Shown here: positions 1 to 8,456 of the stretch, in pieces
How the letters are laid out: the number at the start of each line of letters is the position of its first letter
How positions within the stretch are numbered: position 1 is the stretch's first letter
From: Bordetella sp. FB-8
GTDB lineage: Bacteria > Pseudomonadota > Gammaproteobacteria > Burkholderiales > Burkholderiaceae_B
Assembly (NCBI RefSeq): GCF_000382185.1
Contig: NZ_KB907784.1
Span: 1,761,633-1,825,632 of the forward strand
Length of the DNA: 64,000 nucleotides
Direction: 5' to 3'
Translations under genes and position numbers: made by a program
The notes under the pieces: generated by a model
The model's database searches: none
What the model was told of the DNA's origin: nothing
Seen by the model: only the letters and a program-made list of their open reading frames with translations

Positions 1-117
1 CAGATCGAGATGTAAAGACAGGACGTAGAAAGGCAATACATTGCACAGCGCGCAGGAAAGTCCGATCAGGACCATGAGCGCGCTGTAGTGCAAGGTCAAC
101 TGGCCGGCTCGAAGCAT
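1..117 (-). CDS. MFS-type membrane protein, N-terminal fragment
   Basis: An ATG at 117 opens a frame that stays open to the window edge (39 codons) and continues off the left end. The peptide begins MLRAGQLTLHYSALMVLIG and is followed by a strongly hydrophobic stretch with a helix-breaking NVLPFY segment, which looks like the first membrane helix of a major facilitator transporter. Only the first helix is visible, so the family call is an inference, and no convincing ribosome binding site is seen. It points away from the ABC transporter cluster to its right. Confidence 0.4.
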   Translation of the reverse strand, partial: MLRAGQLTLHYSALMVLIGLSCALCNVLPFYVLSLHLDL

Positions 118-479
118 GTTAATCAGGCTGCATAAAGAAGGGGAACCGCGCCAACCAATGAAATCATCGGGTTGGCATTCCCTGATTGCTTGCATTCATA
201 GCAAGCTTTCCCAGGGTGTTATCGGCAGTCTCCCCGAATAGGGCGGCTCGTTCCCGGCGACGCAAGTGTTTCCTCGCGGCAGGAGTCGCCCCCATTCTAG
301 TGGCTGCGGACTGTATGGGTTACTAATTGTTGGCCGGCCGCCACATCGAAAAGCGCGGAGGATGCCTGTTCGCAGGCCGATAGCTTCGCCGTGGCGCTCA
401 AGGTCGCCGCATGCGGCGCAAGCTTAAATTCAGCAACGCCAGAGCGGCGCGGTCCAGATCCGGGCGATGGGGCGCGGCC
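118..479. other. Intergenic region, no gene seen
   Basis: About 360 bases between the leftward MFS fragment and the 3' end of the ABC ATPase gene. No coding frame with sensible composition is seen, and no strong hairpin was identified. It should contain the promoter of the MFS fragment near its left end and the end of the ABC operon transcript near its right end. Confidence 0.4.
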
Positions 480-1262
480 TCAATGCGTCAGCACTTTCGA
501 CAGGAACTGGCGCGCCCGCTCGGTGGCCGGCTCATTGAAGAACTGCGCCTTGGCCGTGTCTTCGAGTATTTGGCCGGCGTCCATGAACAAGACGCGGTCG
601 GCGACGCGGCGGGCAAAGCCCATCTCGTGTGTCACCACCACCATGGTCATGCCTTCCTGGGCCAGCGCCTGCATCACGTCCAGCACTTCGTTGACCATTT
701 CCGGATCCAGCGCCGAGGTCGGCTCGTCAAAGAGCATGGCCTTGGGATTCATGGCCAAGGCACGGGCGATCGAGACGCGCTGCTGCTGTCCGCCGGAAAG
801 CTGGCCTGGGCGGGAGTGCAGTTTGTCCGCCAGGCCGACCCGGTTGAGCAGGCGCGTCGAGATTTCGGACGCCTGCGCCCGGCTGCGCTTGAGCACGTGG
901 ACTTGCGCCAGGTTGACGTTCGCCAACGCGCTCATGTGCGGATAGAGCTCGAAATGCTGGAACACCATGCCGATCTGCGCCCGCAGCGCCGGCAGATTGG
1001 TGCGCGGCGCGCCTACGCAGATGCCGTCGACGAGGATGCTGCCCGAGTCTAACGGCACCAGGCCGTTGATGCATTTGATCAGGGTGCTCTTGCCGGACCC
1101 CGAGGGGCCGCAGACCACGACCACCTCTCCGCGCGCGACCGACAGCGAGCAGTTCTTCAGTATCTGCGCGTGTCCGTAGGACTTGGAGATGTCCTGAACG
1201 GCGATCATCGGCGCGACGGCATCATGCGAAGGGGAAGATTCGCGGTTGGACATGGGACTCAT
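480..1262 (-). CDS. Polar amino-acid ABC transporter, ATP-binding subunit
   Basis: ATPase of a GlnQ/GltL-type importer that powers uptake of a polar amino acid or related compound. Visible motifs are the Walker [10 protein letters not shown], the Q-loop region, the signature LSGGQQQR, the Walker [15 protein letters not shown] and the switch histidine in VVVTHEM. At about 260 residues it has the normal length for the family. The start at 1262 overlaps the stop of the upstream permease gene as ATGA, which argues for translational coupling; a second ATG lies at 1253. It is the last gene of a leftward operon with two permeases and a binding protein. Confidence 0.9.
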   Translation of the reverse strand: MSPMSNRESSPSHDAVAPMIAVQDISKSYGHAQILKNCSLSVARGEVVVVCGPSGSGKSTLIKCINGLVPLDSGSILVDGICVGAPRTNLPALRAQIGMVFQHFELYPHMSALANVNLAQVHVLKRSRAQASEISTRLLNRVGLADKLHSRPGQLSGGQQQRVSIARALAMNPKAMLFDEPTSALDPEMVNEVLDVMQALAQEGMTMVVVTHEMGFARRVADRVLFMDAGQILEDTAKAQFFNEPATERARQFLSKVLTH

Positions 1263-1906
1263 TGGATAACGGCCTTTTTGCCGCGGCCTACCAGCAGGGA
1301 TACGCCGTAGCAGATCACCAGATAGACGACGGCGACGAAAGTGTAGACTTCGATGGGTCGTTCGTTTAGCCCGACCACGACGTTGGCAGCCGTCAGGAAG
1401 TCGCGCAGCGCGACGACGTAGACCAGGGACGTGTCCTGAAAAAGGATGATGGCCTGGTTGAGCAGAAGCGGCACCATGGCCGCCACGGCCTGGGGCAGAA
1501 TGACCAGCCGCAGCGTCTGCCAATTGCCCAGACCGGTGGCGGCGGCCGCGAGGCTCTGGCCTTGCGGCACGGCCAGGATGCCGGCGCGGAAGATCTCGCA
1601 GTAGAACGCGGCCTCGAACAACACGAAGGTCGTGAGCGCGGAAGTCATCGCACCCAGGGGGTGGCCCGTTACCAGGGGCAACATGAAGTAGAACCAGAAC
1701 AGCACCAGGATCAGCGGCATTGACCGGATTACCGCCACATAGCCGCCGACCAGGAGTGCGAGCGTGCGAAAGCGCGATAGTCGCGCCAGGGCCAGCAGAG
1801 CGCCCACCAGCATGCCGCCGAGCATGCCAGCTGCCACGAGTAGGGCGCTGGTCACCATGCCATGGGCAAGCAGTTCGCGGTATTTCCAGATGACCATCCA
1901 ATCCAC
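1259..1906 (-). CDS. Polar amino-acid ABC transporter permease (GltK/HisM-like)
   Basis: Inner-membrane permease of about 215 residues with roughly five hydrophobic helices. It carries a conserved cytoplasmic loop of the EAAxxxG type in the form [21 protein letters not shown], which contacts the ATPase. It pairs with the permease encoded just upstream to form the heterodimeric pore, as in glutamate/aspartate and histidine-type importers. The gap to the upstream permease is nine bases and the stop overlaps the ATPase start, so the genes are read as one unit. Confidence 0.88.
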   Translation of the reverse strand: MDWMVIWKYRELLAHGMVTSALLVAAGMLGGMLVGALLALARLSRFRTLALLVGGYVAVIRSMPLILVLFWFYFMLPLVTGHPLGAMTSALTTFVLFEAAFYCEIFRAGILAVPQGQSLAAAATGLGNWQTLRLVILPQAVAAMVPLLLNQAIILFQDTSLVYVVALRDFLTAANVVVGLNERPIEVYTFVAVVYLVICYGVSLLVGRGKKAVIQ

Positions 1907-1915
1907 GGTGGGCTC

Positions 1916-2629
1916 CTAGGGTCTGCCGGCGAGCGAACCCGTCAGGCGTCGATTGACGATGTGCATGACGCCCGTCACGAGCAGGCCCATGCCCAGGTAG
2001 ACCGCCGTGGCGAAGGCGTAGGCCTCGAAACCGTGGAAGGTGTAGTTCTCGATCTGGCGACTCTGCGCCGTGAGCTCCATCAGGCCGATCGTCAGGCCGA
2101 TGGACGACAGTTTGATCGTGATCAGCAGCTCCGAGGTGAGCGGCGCGATGATCTTGCGCAAGGCGATCGGGAACAGGACCAGGCGGTAGGCCTGCAGCGG
2201 CGTCAAGCCCGTTGCCAGGGCGGCCGGCAGCAGGCGCACGCGTACGGTATCCACGCCTGCACGCACCTGTTCGGCCACGCGCGAGCCGGAGAACAGCCCG
2301 ATCGCCATGATGGTCGTTGTCAGTTCGGGCATGGGCATCTGGCCTTTGATCCAGTCGCCCAGCGGTTCGGGAACGATTTCAGGAAAAACGAAGAACCAGA
2401 GAAAGAGCTGGACCAGCGGCGGGATGTTGCGGAAAACCTCGACGTAGATGCGCGCCAGCACGCTGGTCCAGCGATAGGGCAGGCTGCGCAGGGCGCCGAC
2501 GAGAAAGCCAACCGCCATGGCCAGTATCCAGCTGCCGGCGCTGGCGGCGAGCGTTTGTCCCGCGCCTGAGGCCAGCCACCCTAGATAGGGCGACTGGATC
2601 AGGACGCTCCAGTCCCACGTGTAGTTCAT
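1916..2629 (-). CDS. Polar amino-acid ABC transporter permease (GltJ-like)
   Basis: Second permease of the importer, about 237 residues, with several membrane helices and the permease loop near [21 protein letters not shown]. HisMQ/GltJK-type systems use two related permeases, and the pair here has the usual sizes. It lies nine bases downstream of the binding protein gene on the same strand. Substrate specificity cannot be read from the sequence; the neighbouring octopine-dehydrogenase-like gene hints at an opine or amino-acid derivative. Confidence 0.87.
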   Translation of the reverse strand: MNYTWDWSVLIQSPYLGWLASGAGQTLAASAGSWILAMAVGFLVGALRSLPYRWTSVLARIYVEVFRNIPPLVQLFLWFFVFPEIVPEPLGDWIKGQMPMPELTTTIMAIGLFSGSRVAEQVRAGVDTVRVRLLPAALATGLTPLQAYRLVLFPIALRKIIAPLTSELLITIKLSSIGLTIGLMELTAQSRQIENYTFHGFEAYAFATAVYLGMGLLVTGVMHIVNRRLTGSLAGRP

Positions 2630-2638
2630 CGGCGCGTG

Positions 2639-3523
2639 TTATTCGGGGAAGGAATAGGTGTCCCATGCGGCGCGCAGCTTGGGGCTGATGCCCACGCCCA
2701 GGGGGCCGAACCACTTGGCCACGAGCTTGTCGGCCTCGCCCGACTTGAACATGTCCGACATGGTGTGGCCGACGATCCAGGAGAAGGTCGGATTGTTCTT
2801 GGCGATGATGAAGGCTTCGGGCTGGTAGCTCAGCTCCGGGCCGACGACGGCCAGATCCTCGGGATGCTTGGCAGCCTTGATCATGCCGTAGAAGGCCCCG
2901 TTGTCGCTGAGGTAGGCGGCGCCGCGGTGGCTTTCCAGCGCCAGCAGCGCGGCCGAGTGCGTATTCACGTGCATGATCTTCACGTTCAGGTGGTCCTGCT
3001 GGATCAGGCGGTTCAAGGTCGGCTCGCTGGTGCCCGCCGTCGCGACGATGACGGTCTTGCCGTTCAGATCCTTGATGTCCTTGATGCCCGAACTCTTGAG
3101 GACGAGCAACTGCTCGGCCGACACCCAACTGATGGGCGAGAAGGACACCTGTTTTTGCCGGGTCCAGGTATTGACCGCGCCTTCGCAGGAGATGTCCACC
3201 GTGCCGTTGGCCACCAGCGCCTGGCGCGTCTGGATGTCGACCGGTACGTACTTGATCGCCAGTTCGGGCAGCTTGAGGTAGTCCTTGACCGCGGCGGCGA
3301 TCTTCAGGCAGAACTCGGTGGAATAACCCGTTGGCTTGCCGTCCGGGCCGACGTAGGACAGCGGCACCGAAGACTCGCGATAGCCTATGGTGAAAGTGTG
3401 GGTGGACTTGATCCGGCTGATGGTCGAGTCGATCTCCTGTGCGTGGCCCATGGCGGGCAGCAGTCCGAGGCCGGCGCAGCTCAGCGCGACGGCGGCGATG
3501 CGCTTGATGATGTGTGTGCTCAT
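2639..3523 (-). CDS. Periplasmic amino-acid binding protein of the ABC importer
   Basis: Solute-binding protein of the SBP_bac_3 type (GltI-like), about 294 residues. An N-terminal signal peptide is visible: basic start, hydrophobic core, AHA-like cleavage area near residue 29. The mature part has hallmarks of polar amino-acid binders such as the FTIGYRESSVPLSYVG opening and KPTGYSTEFCLKIAAAV. It captures the substrate in the periplasm and delivers it to the two permeases encoded downstream. First gene of the transporter part of the cluster. Confidence 0.88.
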   Translation of the reverse strand: MSTHIIKRIAAVALSCAGLGLLPAMGHAQEIDSTISRIKSTHTFTIGYRESSVPLSYVGPDGKPTGYSTEFCLKIAAAVKDYLKLPELAIKYVPVDIQTRQALVANGTVDISCEGAVNTWTRQKQVSFSPISWVSAEQLLVLKSSGIKDIKDLNGKTVIVATAGTSEPTLNRLIQQDHLNVKIMHVNTHSAALLALESHRGAAYLSDNGAFYGMIKAAKHPEDLAVVGPELSYQPEAFIIAKNNPTFSWIVGHTMSDMFKSGEADKLVAKWFGPLGVGISPKLRAAWDTYSFPE

Positions 3524-3592
3524 GCTCTTCCCCTTGCGTTATGGTCGCGGCGCATCGCGCCTGAACCGTATGGATGATGGATGCTGCTTGCT

Positions 3593-4678
3593 TCAGGCGT
3601 AGCCATTGCGGGACAACGCCTTTAACTCGGCCAGCGACAGGGCGTCGAGGTCGAGCGCCCGCAGAAGCGCGTTTTCGTCGCTGAAATCCCGTCCGTACAT
3701 AGCCGAGAAGACAGCCACGCCGGCCTCGTGCAACGGCGCGGGGCGCTGTGTCAACGCGCCCAGCCTGGCCGTGGCCACCAGGCCGTAGGGTACGTCTTCG
3801 GTCACGTAACGGCTGTCGGCACTCGCCGGGCCAGTGCCCCCGCGGCCCAGCCGGGACATTTCCTGGTTCATGTCCGAGACGCTGCCCAGGGGCACGTGGA
3901 ACGACAGATGAAAGTGTTCGAAGATGGTCCGCACCTGCAGGCCGAGCGCCTGCGCGATTGCCAGGCGTTCGGTATCGAGCGCCTCCAGCAGGCGCCCCAC
4001 GTTCGGCGTGACATGCCTACCCTGGTCCCAGGTTTCGCCCAGTTCCATGCGTGTCATATTGCACAGCGCGATACCCATGTGGTTCTGCGGGTTCAGGTTG
4101 CTCAGCGCGATCGCGAGCAGTCCGTCGCGCTCGACGAAGCGCTCGCCGAACAGCTCGCGGCATGCGGCCAGGCCGCGTTCTTTGTCGCTGGCCGGGAGGG
4201 TGCACAGATCGATCTTGCTGCGCACGGTATTGACCTTGACGCTGCAAGGCGACGCCAGCCGGCCGGACACGGCCGTCGTGCCCCAGGCCACAATGGGCAG
4301 GCGCACGCCGCGCTCTGCGAGCAGGAGCGAGAGATAGAGCGCGCCCAGCGAGGCATGCGAGCTGATGACCACGACATGGTCCCGCGTGAGATGCGGGGCG
4401 ACGGCGTCCATCATCTTGCGGTGCGCGTAGGCCGGCAGGGCCAGGATGATGACCCGGGCGTGGGCGGCCAGATCTGCAGCGGACGAGGCGGCCTGGACGG
4501 CGAACTCGCCTTCGATGGCACCCTGTGCCTTGAGGGGACGTCCTTGCGCGAGCGCCGCGGTGCCATTGCCCGACGGCGACCACAGGCGCACGCGATGGCC
4601 GGATTGGGCCAGCAGCGCCGCCGTGCCACATGCGACGGCGCCCGCGCCGATGATGCCCACGGCGATGCAAGTGGGCAT
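3593..4678 (-). CDS. NAD/NADP octopine/nopaline dehydrogenase family protein
   Basis: About 361 residues. The N-terminus is a Rossmann fold with a dinucleotide-binding glycine motif (IIGAGAVACGTAALLA). The C-terminal half contains NLNPQNHMGIALCN, matching the conserved NPxxH-type segment of the octopine dehydrogenase domain. The family forms or oxidises opines or other N-carboxyalkyl amino acids; here, next to an importer, oxidation of an imported compound is the natural inference. The ATG directly abuts the TAA of the AhpD-like gene upstream, so it belongs to the same operon. The substrate is unknown. Confidence 0.75.
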   Translation of the reverse strand: MPTCIAVGIIGAGAVACGTAALLAQSGHRVRLWSPSGNGTAALAQGRPLKAQGAIEGEFAVQAASSAADLAAHARVIILALPAYAHRKMMDAVAPHLTRDHVVVISSHASLGALYLSLLLAERGVRLPIVAWGTTAVSGRLASPCSVKVNTVRSKIDLCTLPASDKERGLAACRELFGERFVERDGLLAIALSNLNPQNHMGIALCNMTRMELGETWDQGRHVTPNVGRLLEALDTERLAIAQALGLQVRTIFEHFHLSFHVPLGSVSDMNQEMSRLGRGGTGPASADSRYVTEDVPYGLVATARLGALTQRPAPLHEAGVAVFSAMYGRDFSDENALLRALDLDALSLAELKALSRNGYA

Positions 4679-5263
4679 TTAGGCCTGGTCCTTGGGCAGC
4701 GGATCGCCCAGCGTGTGCATCAGACGGTTGGCCCAGCCAAAGAGCGAGGCGGAGAGGATCAGGTCGAGGATCTCGGCCTGGTCGAGCCCGGCCTCGATCA
4801 GTGCGGCCATCTCCCGCGCCGTGGCCTGGCTCGGGGTCTGCGACAGCGTGGTCGCAAACGCCAGGATTGCCGAAAGCCGGGGGGCCAGTTGCGCGTCGGC
4901 GCCGTCGGCGAAGATCTTCGCCATGACGGTCTGGTCTTTGGTCAACTGGTTGTAACGGCTGGCGTGGACGGCGGCGCAGTAGACGCAGCGGTTGACCACG
5001 GATGCGGCCGTGGCGCCGACCTCGCGCTCCGCGCGCGACAGGCCTGCGTCGTTGTACATGATGGCGTTGAAAAGCGGCGTGCGCACTCTCAGCGTTTCGA
5101 CATCGTTGGCCAGGACCAGGACGTAGTCGGACACCTTGGTGTGGGACGGCGTGACCTTGAGCGCGTCCAACTGGTCGGCCGAAGCCTGGTCCAGGTCGAT
5201 GGGTTTGACCCGCGGGCGCCAGTGTGGCACTGCGGTGGTGAATTCGTGCAGGACCGCGCTCAT
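4679..5263 (-). CDS. Alkylhydroperoxidase (AhpD/CMD)-domain protein with CxxC
   Basis: About 194 residues of the carboxymuconolactone decarboxylase/AhpD superfamily. The redox motif CVYCAAVHASRY has the CxxC and downstream His expected of an active AhpD-type thiol peroxidase. The start overlaps the stop of the neighbouring CMD gene as ATGA, so the pair is translationally coupled. From memory it resembles the paired Avi_7169/Avi_7170-type families that accompany ABC importers and flavin enzymes; that is a recollection, not a search. It may detoxify peroxide made by the flavoprotein encoded upstream. Confidence 0.75.
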   Translation of the reverse strand: MSAVLHEFTTAVPHWRPRVKPIDLDQASADQLDALKVTPSHTKVSDYVLVLANDVETLRVRTPLFNAIMYNDAGLSRAEREVGATAASVVNRCVYCAAVHASRYNQLTKDQTVMAKIFADGADAQLAPRLSAILAFATTLSQTPSQATAREMAALIEAGLDQAEILDLILSASLFGWANRLMHTLGDPLPKDQA

Positions 5264-5757
5264 TGTGCGAACTCCTTCATCAGTCTGAGGCCGGCGATCA
5301 GCCGGATCTGGTAGGCCAGGAAAGCGTTCAGCTCGGCCAGGCGCACGATGTCCGCGTCGCTCACGCCGGCTTGCTGCAGCCGCGCGATGTCGTCGGCGGT
5401 CGTCTCCTTGGGGGCCTGGGTGACGATGTCCGTGAAGGCCAGGACCGCCGTCAACTGGGCATCGCCCTCGCCGTTGAAGGCGGGGTCGGCCAGGCGCGAG
5501 ATCGCGGCCGAGGCGCGAGCCTGCCGCATCAGGTCTTCGTAGTGCGCTACCAGGCCGGACTCGTTGTGCAGTTTGGCGATGCGCGCGGCCAGCGCGGCGC
5601 GTCCCGCGTGCGATATGCCGCCGGGGTCGCCCGGCTTGAGCGCCGCATCGTGCGTGGCCTGCGTCATTTGCAGCACGTCCGCCCGTGTGTCGAGCACGGC
5701 GCTCAGCGGCGACTGCGCGTCTATGCCCGCCTGGGTCCTCACGACATCGTTGTTCAC
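5260..5757 (-). CDS. CMD-domain protein lacking the CxxC motif
   Basis: About 165 residues and mostly helical, related to the AhpD/CMD fold and paired with the CxxC-bearing gene that follows it. The position where an AhpD protein would carry CxxC reads AKLHNESGLVAHYEDL, with no cysteine, so it is unlikely to be a peroxidase by itself. I chose the GTG at 5757 because an AGGAG-like ribosome binding site (in ACAGGAGCAACG) precedes it. The longer upstream frame would run into the flavoprotein gene. A non-catalytic partner subunit is plausible. Confidence 0.7.
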   Translation of the reverse strand: MNNDVVRTQAGIDAQSPLSAVLDTRADVLQMTQATHDAALKPGDPGGISHAGRAALAARIAKLHNESGLVAHYEDLMRQARASAAISRLADPAFNGEGDAQLTAVLAFTDIVTQAPKETTADDIARLQQAGVSDADIVRLAELNAFLAYQIRLIAGLRLMKEFAQ

Positions 5758-5812
5758 CGTTGCTCCTGTCCCGTTAGTGATTTGATCGAGGCCTTGTCCG
5801 CATGAGCGGGCG

Positions 5813-7288
5813 TCATGGCCCCGCCGCCGCGCGCAACGCCGCGCCGAATTCGCTCGCTGTCCATTCGTCGCCCAGCAGTTCCGGCTTGTCGTAGTCGAGC
5901 ATCTCCTGATAGTGCTCGGCCACGTCCTCGGCATACAGGCGCGAGGCCAGCCCGCGCGCCAGCCAGGCCGCCCCTTCGCTGATGCCGGGAATGTCGCCGC
6001 TGACCTTGCCCAGGCTGACCGCGGCGCCGTAGTTAAAGCAATAGATGTTCTTGAGCCAGGGAGCCGTGCCGGGCGTGCGCTCCAGAAACGAGAAATCGTG
6101 GGCCAGATAAGGGAAGTTTCCCAGTTCGCGGTGTTGTTCCTGCGCGGGCGGCGTATACCGGTCCTTCCAGAGCAGGATCTGATCGGCATAGCCGGGGAAT
6201 TCGGCGCGCGCCATGGGATCGACGGTAAAGCCCGTGCCCAGGATGAGATAGTCGCTTTCGAGCTGGCTGCCGTCGGCGGTCGCGACGACGATGCCCGAGC
6301 CCGACGCACGGACGCGTTCGACGGCTTTGCCGAAATGGAAGTAGGCGTTGGGATGGCGGCTCACGCGCAAGGTGGAGCCGCGCGGCGCCGGCGTCTGCAT
6401 GACAGTGGCATAGTGCATGAACCGCCAGCGCCAGGCATCGGATAGGTCGGGAAAGCCGTTTCTCAGGCCGGGCGAGCCTATCCCCATCATTTTGTTGACG
6501 GTAGGCATTTCCTTGCGGCGTATGAGGTGGCGCACTTCGGCCGCGCCGGCCTCCAGCGCTTCGGCCGAGTTGTCGACGGCCGAAGCGCCGACGCCGACCA
6601 CCACCACGCGCTTGCCGCGCAGGCGGGCGAAGTCGATGTCGTCGGACGAATGCGCCCAGAGCGAAGGGTCCAGCCCTCGCACGAAGGCCGGAATGCTGGG
6701 ATGGCCGGTGCCATCGCGGCCGGTGGCCATGACGACCTTGCGCGCCAGTACCGAGGCGGCCGTCGCGCCGGCCCCCGAGAGATGCAGGCGCAGCAGAGTG
6801 CCCTCGGCCACGATGTCATCGACGTTGACGTTGTTCTCGATGGGAACGGACAAGGCCTTGCGGTACCAGCGCAGGTATTGCATCCAAATGGGGCGCGGAA
6901 TCTTGTCCAGCGGCTCCCATGCCGGGGCGCCATACTGCGCGGTGAACCAAGCGCGGAAGGTCAGGCTGCTCATGCCGTAAGCTGGGCCGACCAGATGCTT
7001 GGGCGAGCGCAGCGTTTGCATGCGGGCGTAGTTGAGCCAGGGTCCTTCCAGACCGGCCGGATTGCGGTCGAAAATGCGGGTTTCGGGCATGCCTTCGCAT
7101 TGCAGCGCGAACCACGCGACCATGCCGCACATGCCCCCGCCGATGATGACGATGTCGTGGACCTTCTCGCCGCGGGCCTGGCGCGGGAGCACCCAGTTCG
7201 CGGCAGGGCGGCACAGATATTCGAGGTCCCGGGCCAGGTCTCGCTCCAGTGCGGCCAGCGCCGCATTCGAACCCGGTTGCGGCGTCAT
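5813..7288 (-). CDS. FAD-dependent NAD(P)-binding monooxygenase-like protein
   Basis: About 491 residues. There are two dinucleotide-binding motifs: DIVIIGGGMCGMVAW near residue 45 for FAD, and RVVVVGVGASAVDNSAEA in the middle for NAD(P). A late ATG-type motif, YLILGTGFTVD, is also present. This is the layout of flavin-containing/Baeyer-Villiger-like monooxygenases, although the first glycine motif is slightly unusual (GGGMCG). It heads the leftward catabolic operon, 55 bases before the CMD pair. Likely role: oxidation of the imported compound; the substrate is not identifiable. Confidence 0.75.
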   Translation of the reverse strand: MTPQPGSNAALAALERDLARDLEYLCRPAANWVLPRQARGEKVHDIVIIGGGMCGMVAWFALQCEGMPETRIFDRNPAGLEGPWLNYARMQTLRSPKHLVGPAYGMSSLTFRAWFTAQYGAPAWEPLDKIPRPIWMQYLRWYRKALSVPIENNVNVDDIVAEGTLLRLHLSGAGATAASVLARKVVMATGRDGTGHPSIPAFVRGLDPSLWAHSSDDIDFARLRGKRVVVVGVGASAVDNSAEALEAGAAEVRHLIRRKEMPTVNKMMGIGSPGLRNGFPDLSDAWRWRFMHYATVMQTPAPRGSTLRVSRHPNAYFHFGKAVERVRASGSGIVVATADGSQLESDYLILGTGFTVDPMARAEFPGYADQILLWKDRYTPPAQEQHRELGNFPYLAHDFSFLERTPGTAPWLKNIYCFNYGAAVSLGKVSGDIPGISEGAAWLARGLASRLYAEDVAEHYQEMLDYDKPELLGDEWTASEFGAALRAAAGP

Positions 7289-7319
7289 GGCAGGGTCTCC
7301 GGCAGCGCGGCGGGAAAAA

Positions 7320-8297
7320 TCATGGCAGGGTTTCCGTGGAAGGGGGGACGTGGTCGTAGACGGACTGCAGCAAGGCGCCGTGTTGCGAGGCCTCGTGTCT
7401 GACAAAGCCGGGCAGCAGCGCGGCGGCGGCCTGGGCCAGCGCTTGGGCCAAGTCATCGGCCAGGGTCGTGAGCGGTTTGGCCTGGGGCGAGATGACGCCG
7501 AAATAGAACGGGATGTCCACGTCCAGCGGGCGGATGGTCACGCCCTGCATGGGCGCGCCGTAAGCGGTCACCGGTTCCAGCACCGCGACGCCCAGGCCGG
7601 CGCGCACGGCGCCTAGGGCATAGGTCGACGAGTTGGTTTCGATGATGTTGGCCGAGTTGCCGCCCGCCTGCGCCAGGGCCTGATCCAGGCGATGGCGCAA
7701 GCGATAGGGGTTGGCCATGGTGATCAGGCGCCGCTGCGCCATTTCGTGCAGCGCGACCACGGGCCGCGCGGCCGCCGGGTCGTCGGCGGGCAGGGCCACA
7801 GCGCAAGGCGCCTGGCCGATCCAGTGCACGTCCAGGCCGCGGTGTTCCAGCGGAAGGCTGGTCGCGCCCAGCTGCACCGCGCCGGTTAGCACGGCGTGCA
7901 CCACGCGCTCGGGCGTCATGCCCAGGATCTGCATGGCGCCCGGACCCGTGCGGGCCTCGACGCGGCGCACCGCCTCCGGGATCAGGCCAACTGCCAGGGC
8001 CGATGTGGCGGCCACGCGCAGGGGCCTGCCGGCATCGCGGGCAATGTCTTTGGCGCGGCTACGGATCTCGCGCAGGCTCGCCAGCGCGCGCTCGACGTCC
8101 TCATACAGCAGGAAGCCCTGATCGGTGGGTGTGACGCGCGGCCCGCTGCGCAGGAACAGGGCATAGCCGATTTCGGCTTCCAGCTCCTGGAGCAGGCGGC
8201 TGATGGCTGGCTGCGAACGGCCAAGCAGCCGGCCGGCGGCAGTGACACTGCCGGTGGACATGACAGCCGCGAAGGCCTCGAGTTGGCGCAGTTCCAT
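7320..8297 (-). CDS. LysR-family transcriptional regulator
   Basis: About 325 residues with the N-terminal winged helix typical of LysR proteins (MELRQLEAFAAVMSTGSVTA, then GRSQPAISRLLQELE) and a periplasmic-binding-protein-like effector domain. It is transcribed in the same direction as the catabolic operon and divergently from the MFS gene at 8457. The AT-rich 160-base gap between them probably holds its operator. The natural inference is that it controls the MFS transporter and the downstream flavoprotein/ABC cluster. Confidence 0.88.
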   Translation of the reverse strand: MELRQLEAFAAVMSTGSVTAAGRLLGRSQPAISRLLQELEAEIGYALFLRSGPRVTPTDQGFLLYEDVERALASLREIRSRAKDIARDAGRPLRVAATSALAVGLIPEAVRRVEARTGPGAMQILGMTPERVVHAVLTGAVQLGATSLPLEHRGLDVHWIGQAPCAVALPADDPAAARPVVALHEMAQRRLITMANPYRLRHRLDQALAQAGGNSANIIETNSSTYALGAVRAGLGVAVLEPVTAYGAPMQGVTIRPLDVDIPFYFGVISPQAKPLTTLADDLAQALAQAAAALLPGFVRHEASQHGALLQSVYDHVPPSTETLP

Positions 8298-8456
8298 GGA
8301 GGGAGGCTACAGTTTCATTCGAAATATGTATTCTTATTAATTCATCATGCGTAATTCAAATAATTAAAGAGGATAAGCATATGGCTGGCAATCGGGTTTT
8401 CCCGGCCAAGGCATTAGGGGTTTTCCCAGTTCGAGCTGGGTGATTCAGTATCATTT
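8298..8456. promoter_or_regulatory. Divergent LysR/MFS control region
   Basis: A 159-base AT-rich stretch, unusual in this GC-rich sequence, between the start codons of the leftward LysR gene and the rightward MFS gene. It contains several A+T runs around 8310-8375, including partly symmetric ATTCGAAAT. The arrangement is classic for a LysR operator with autoregulation and activation of the divergent gene. The exact box is not resolved. Confidence 0.45.
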
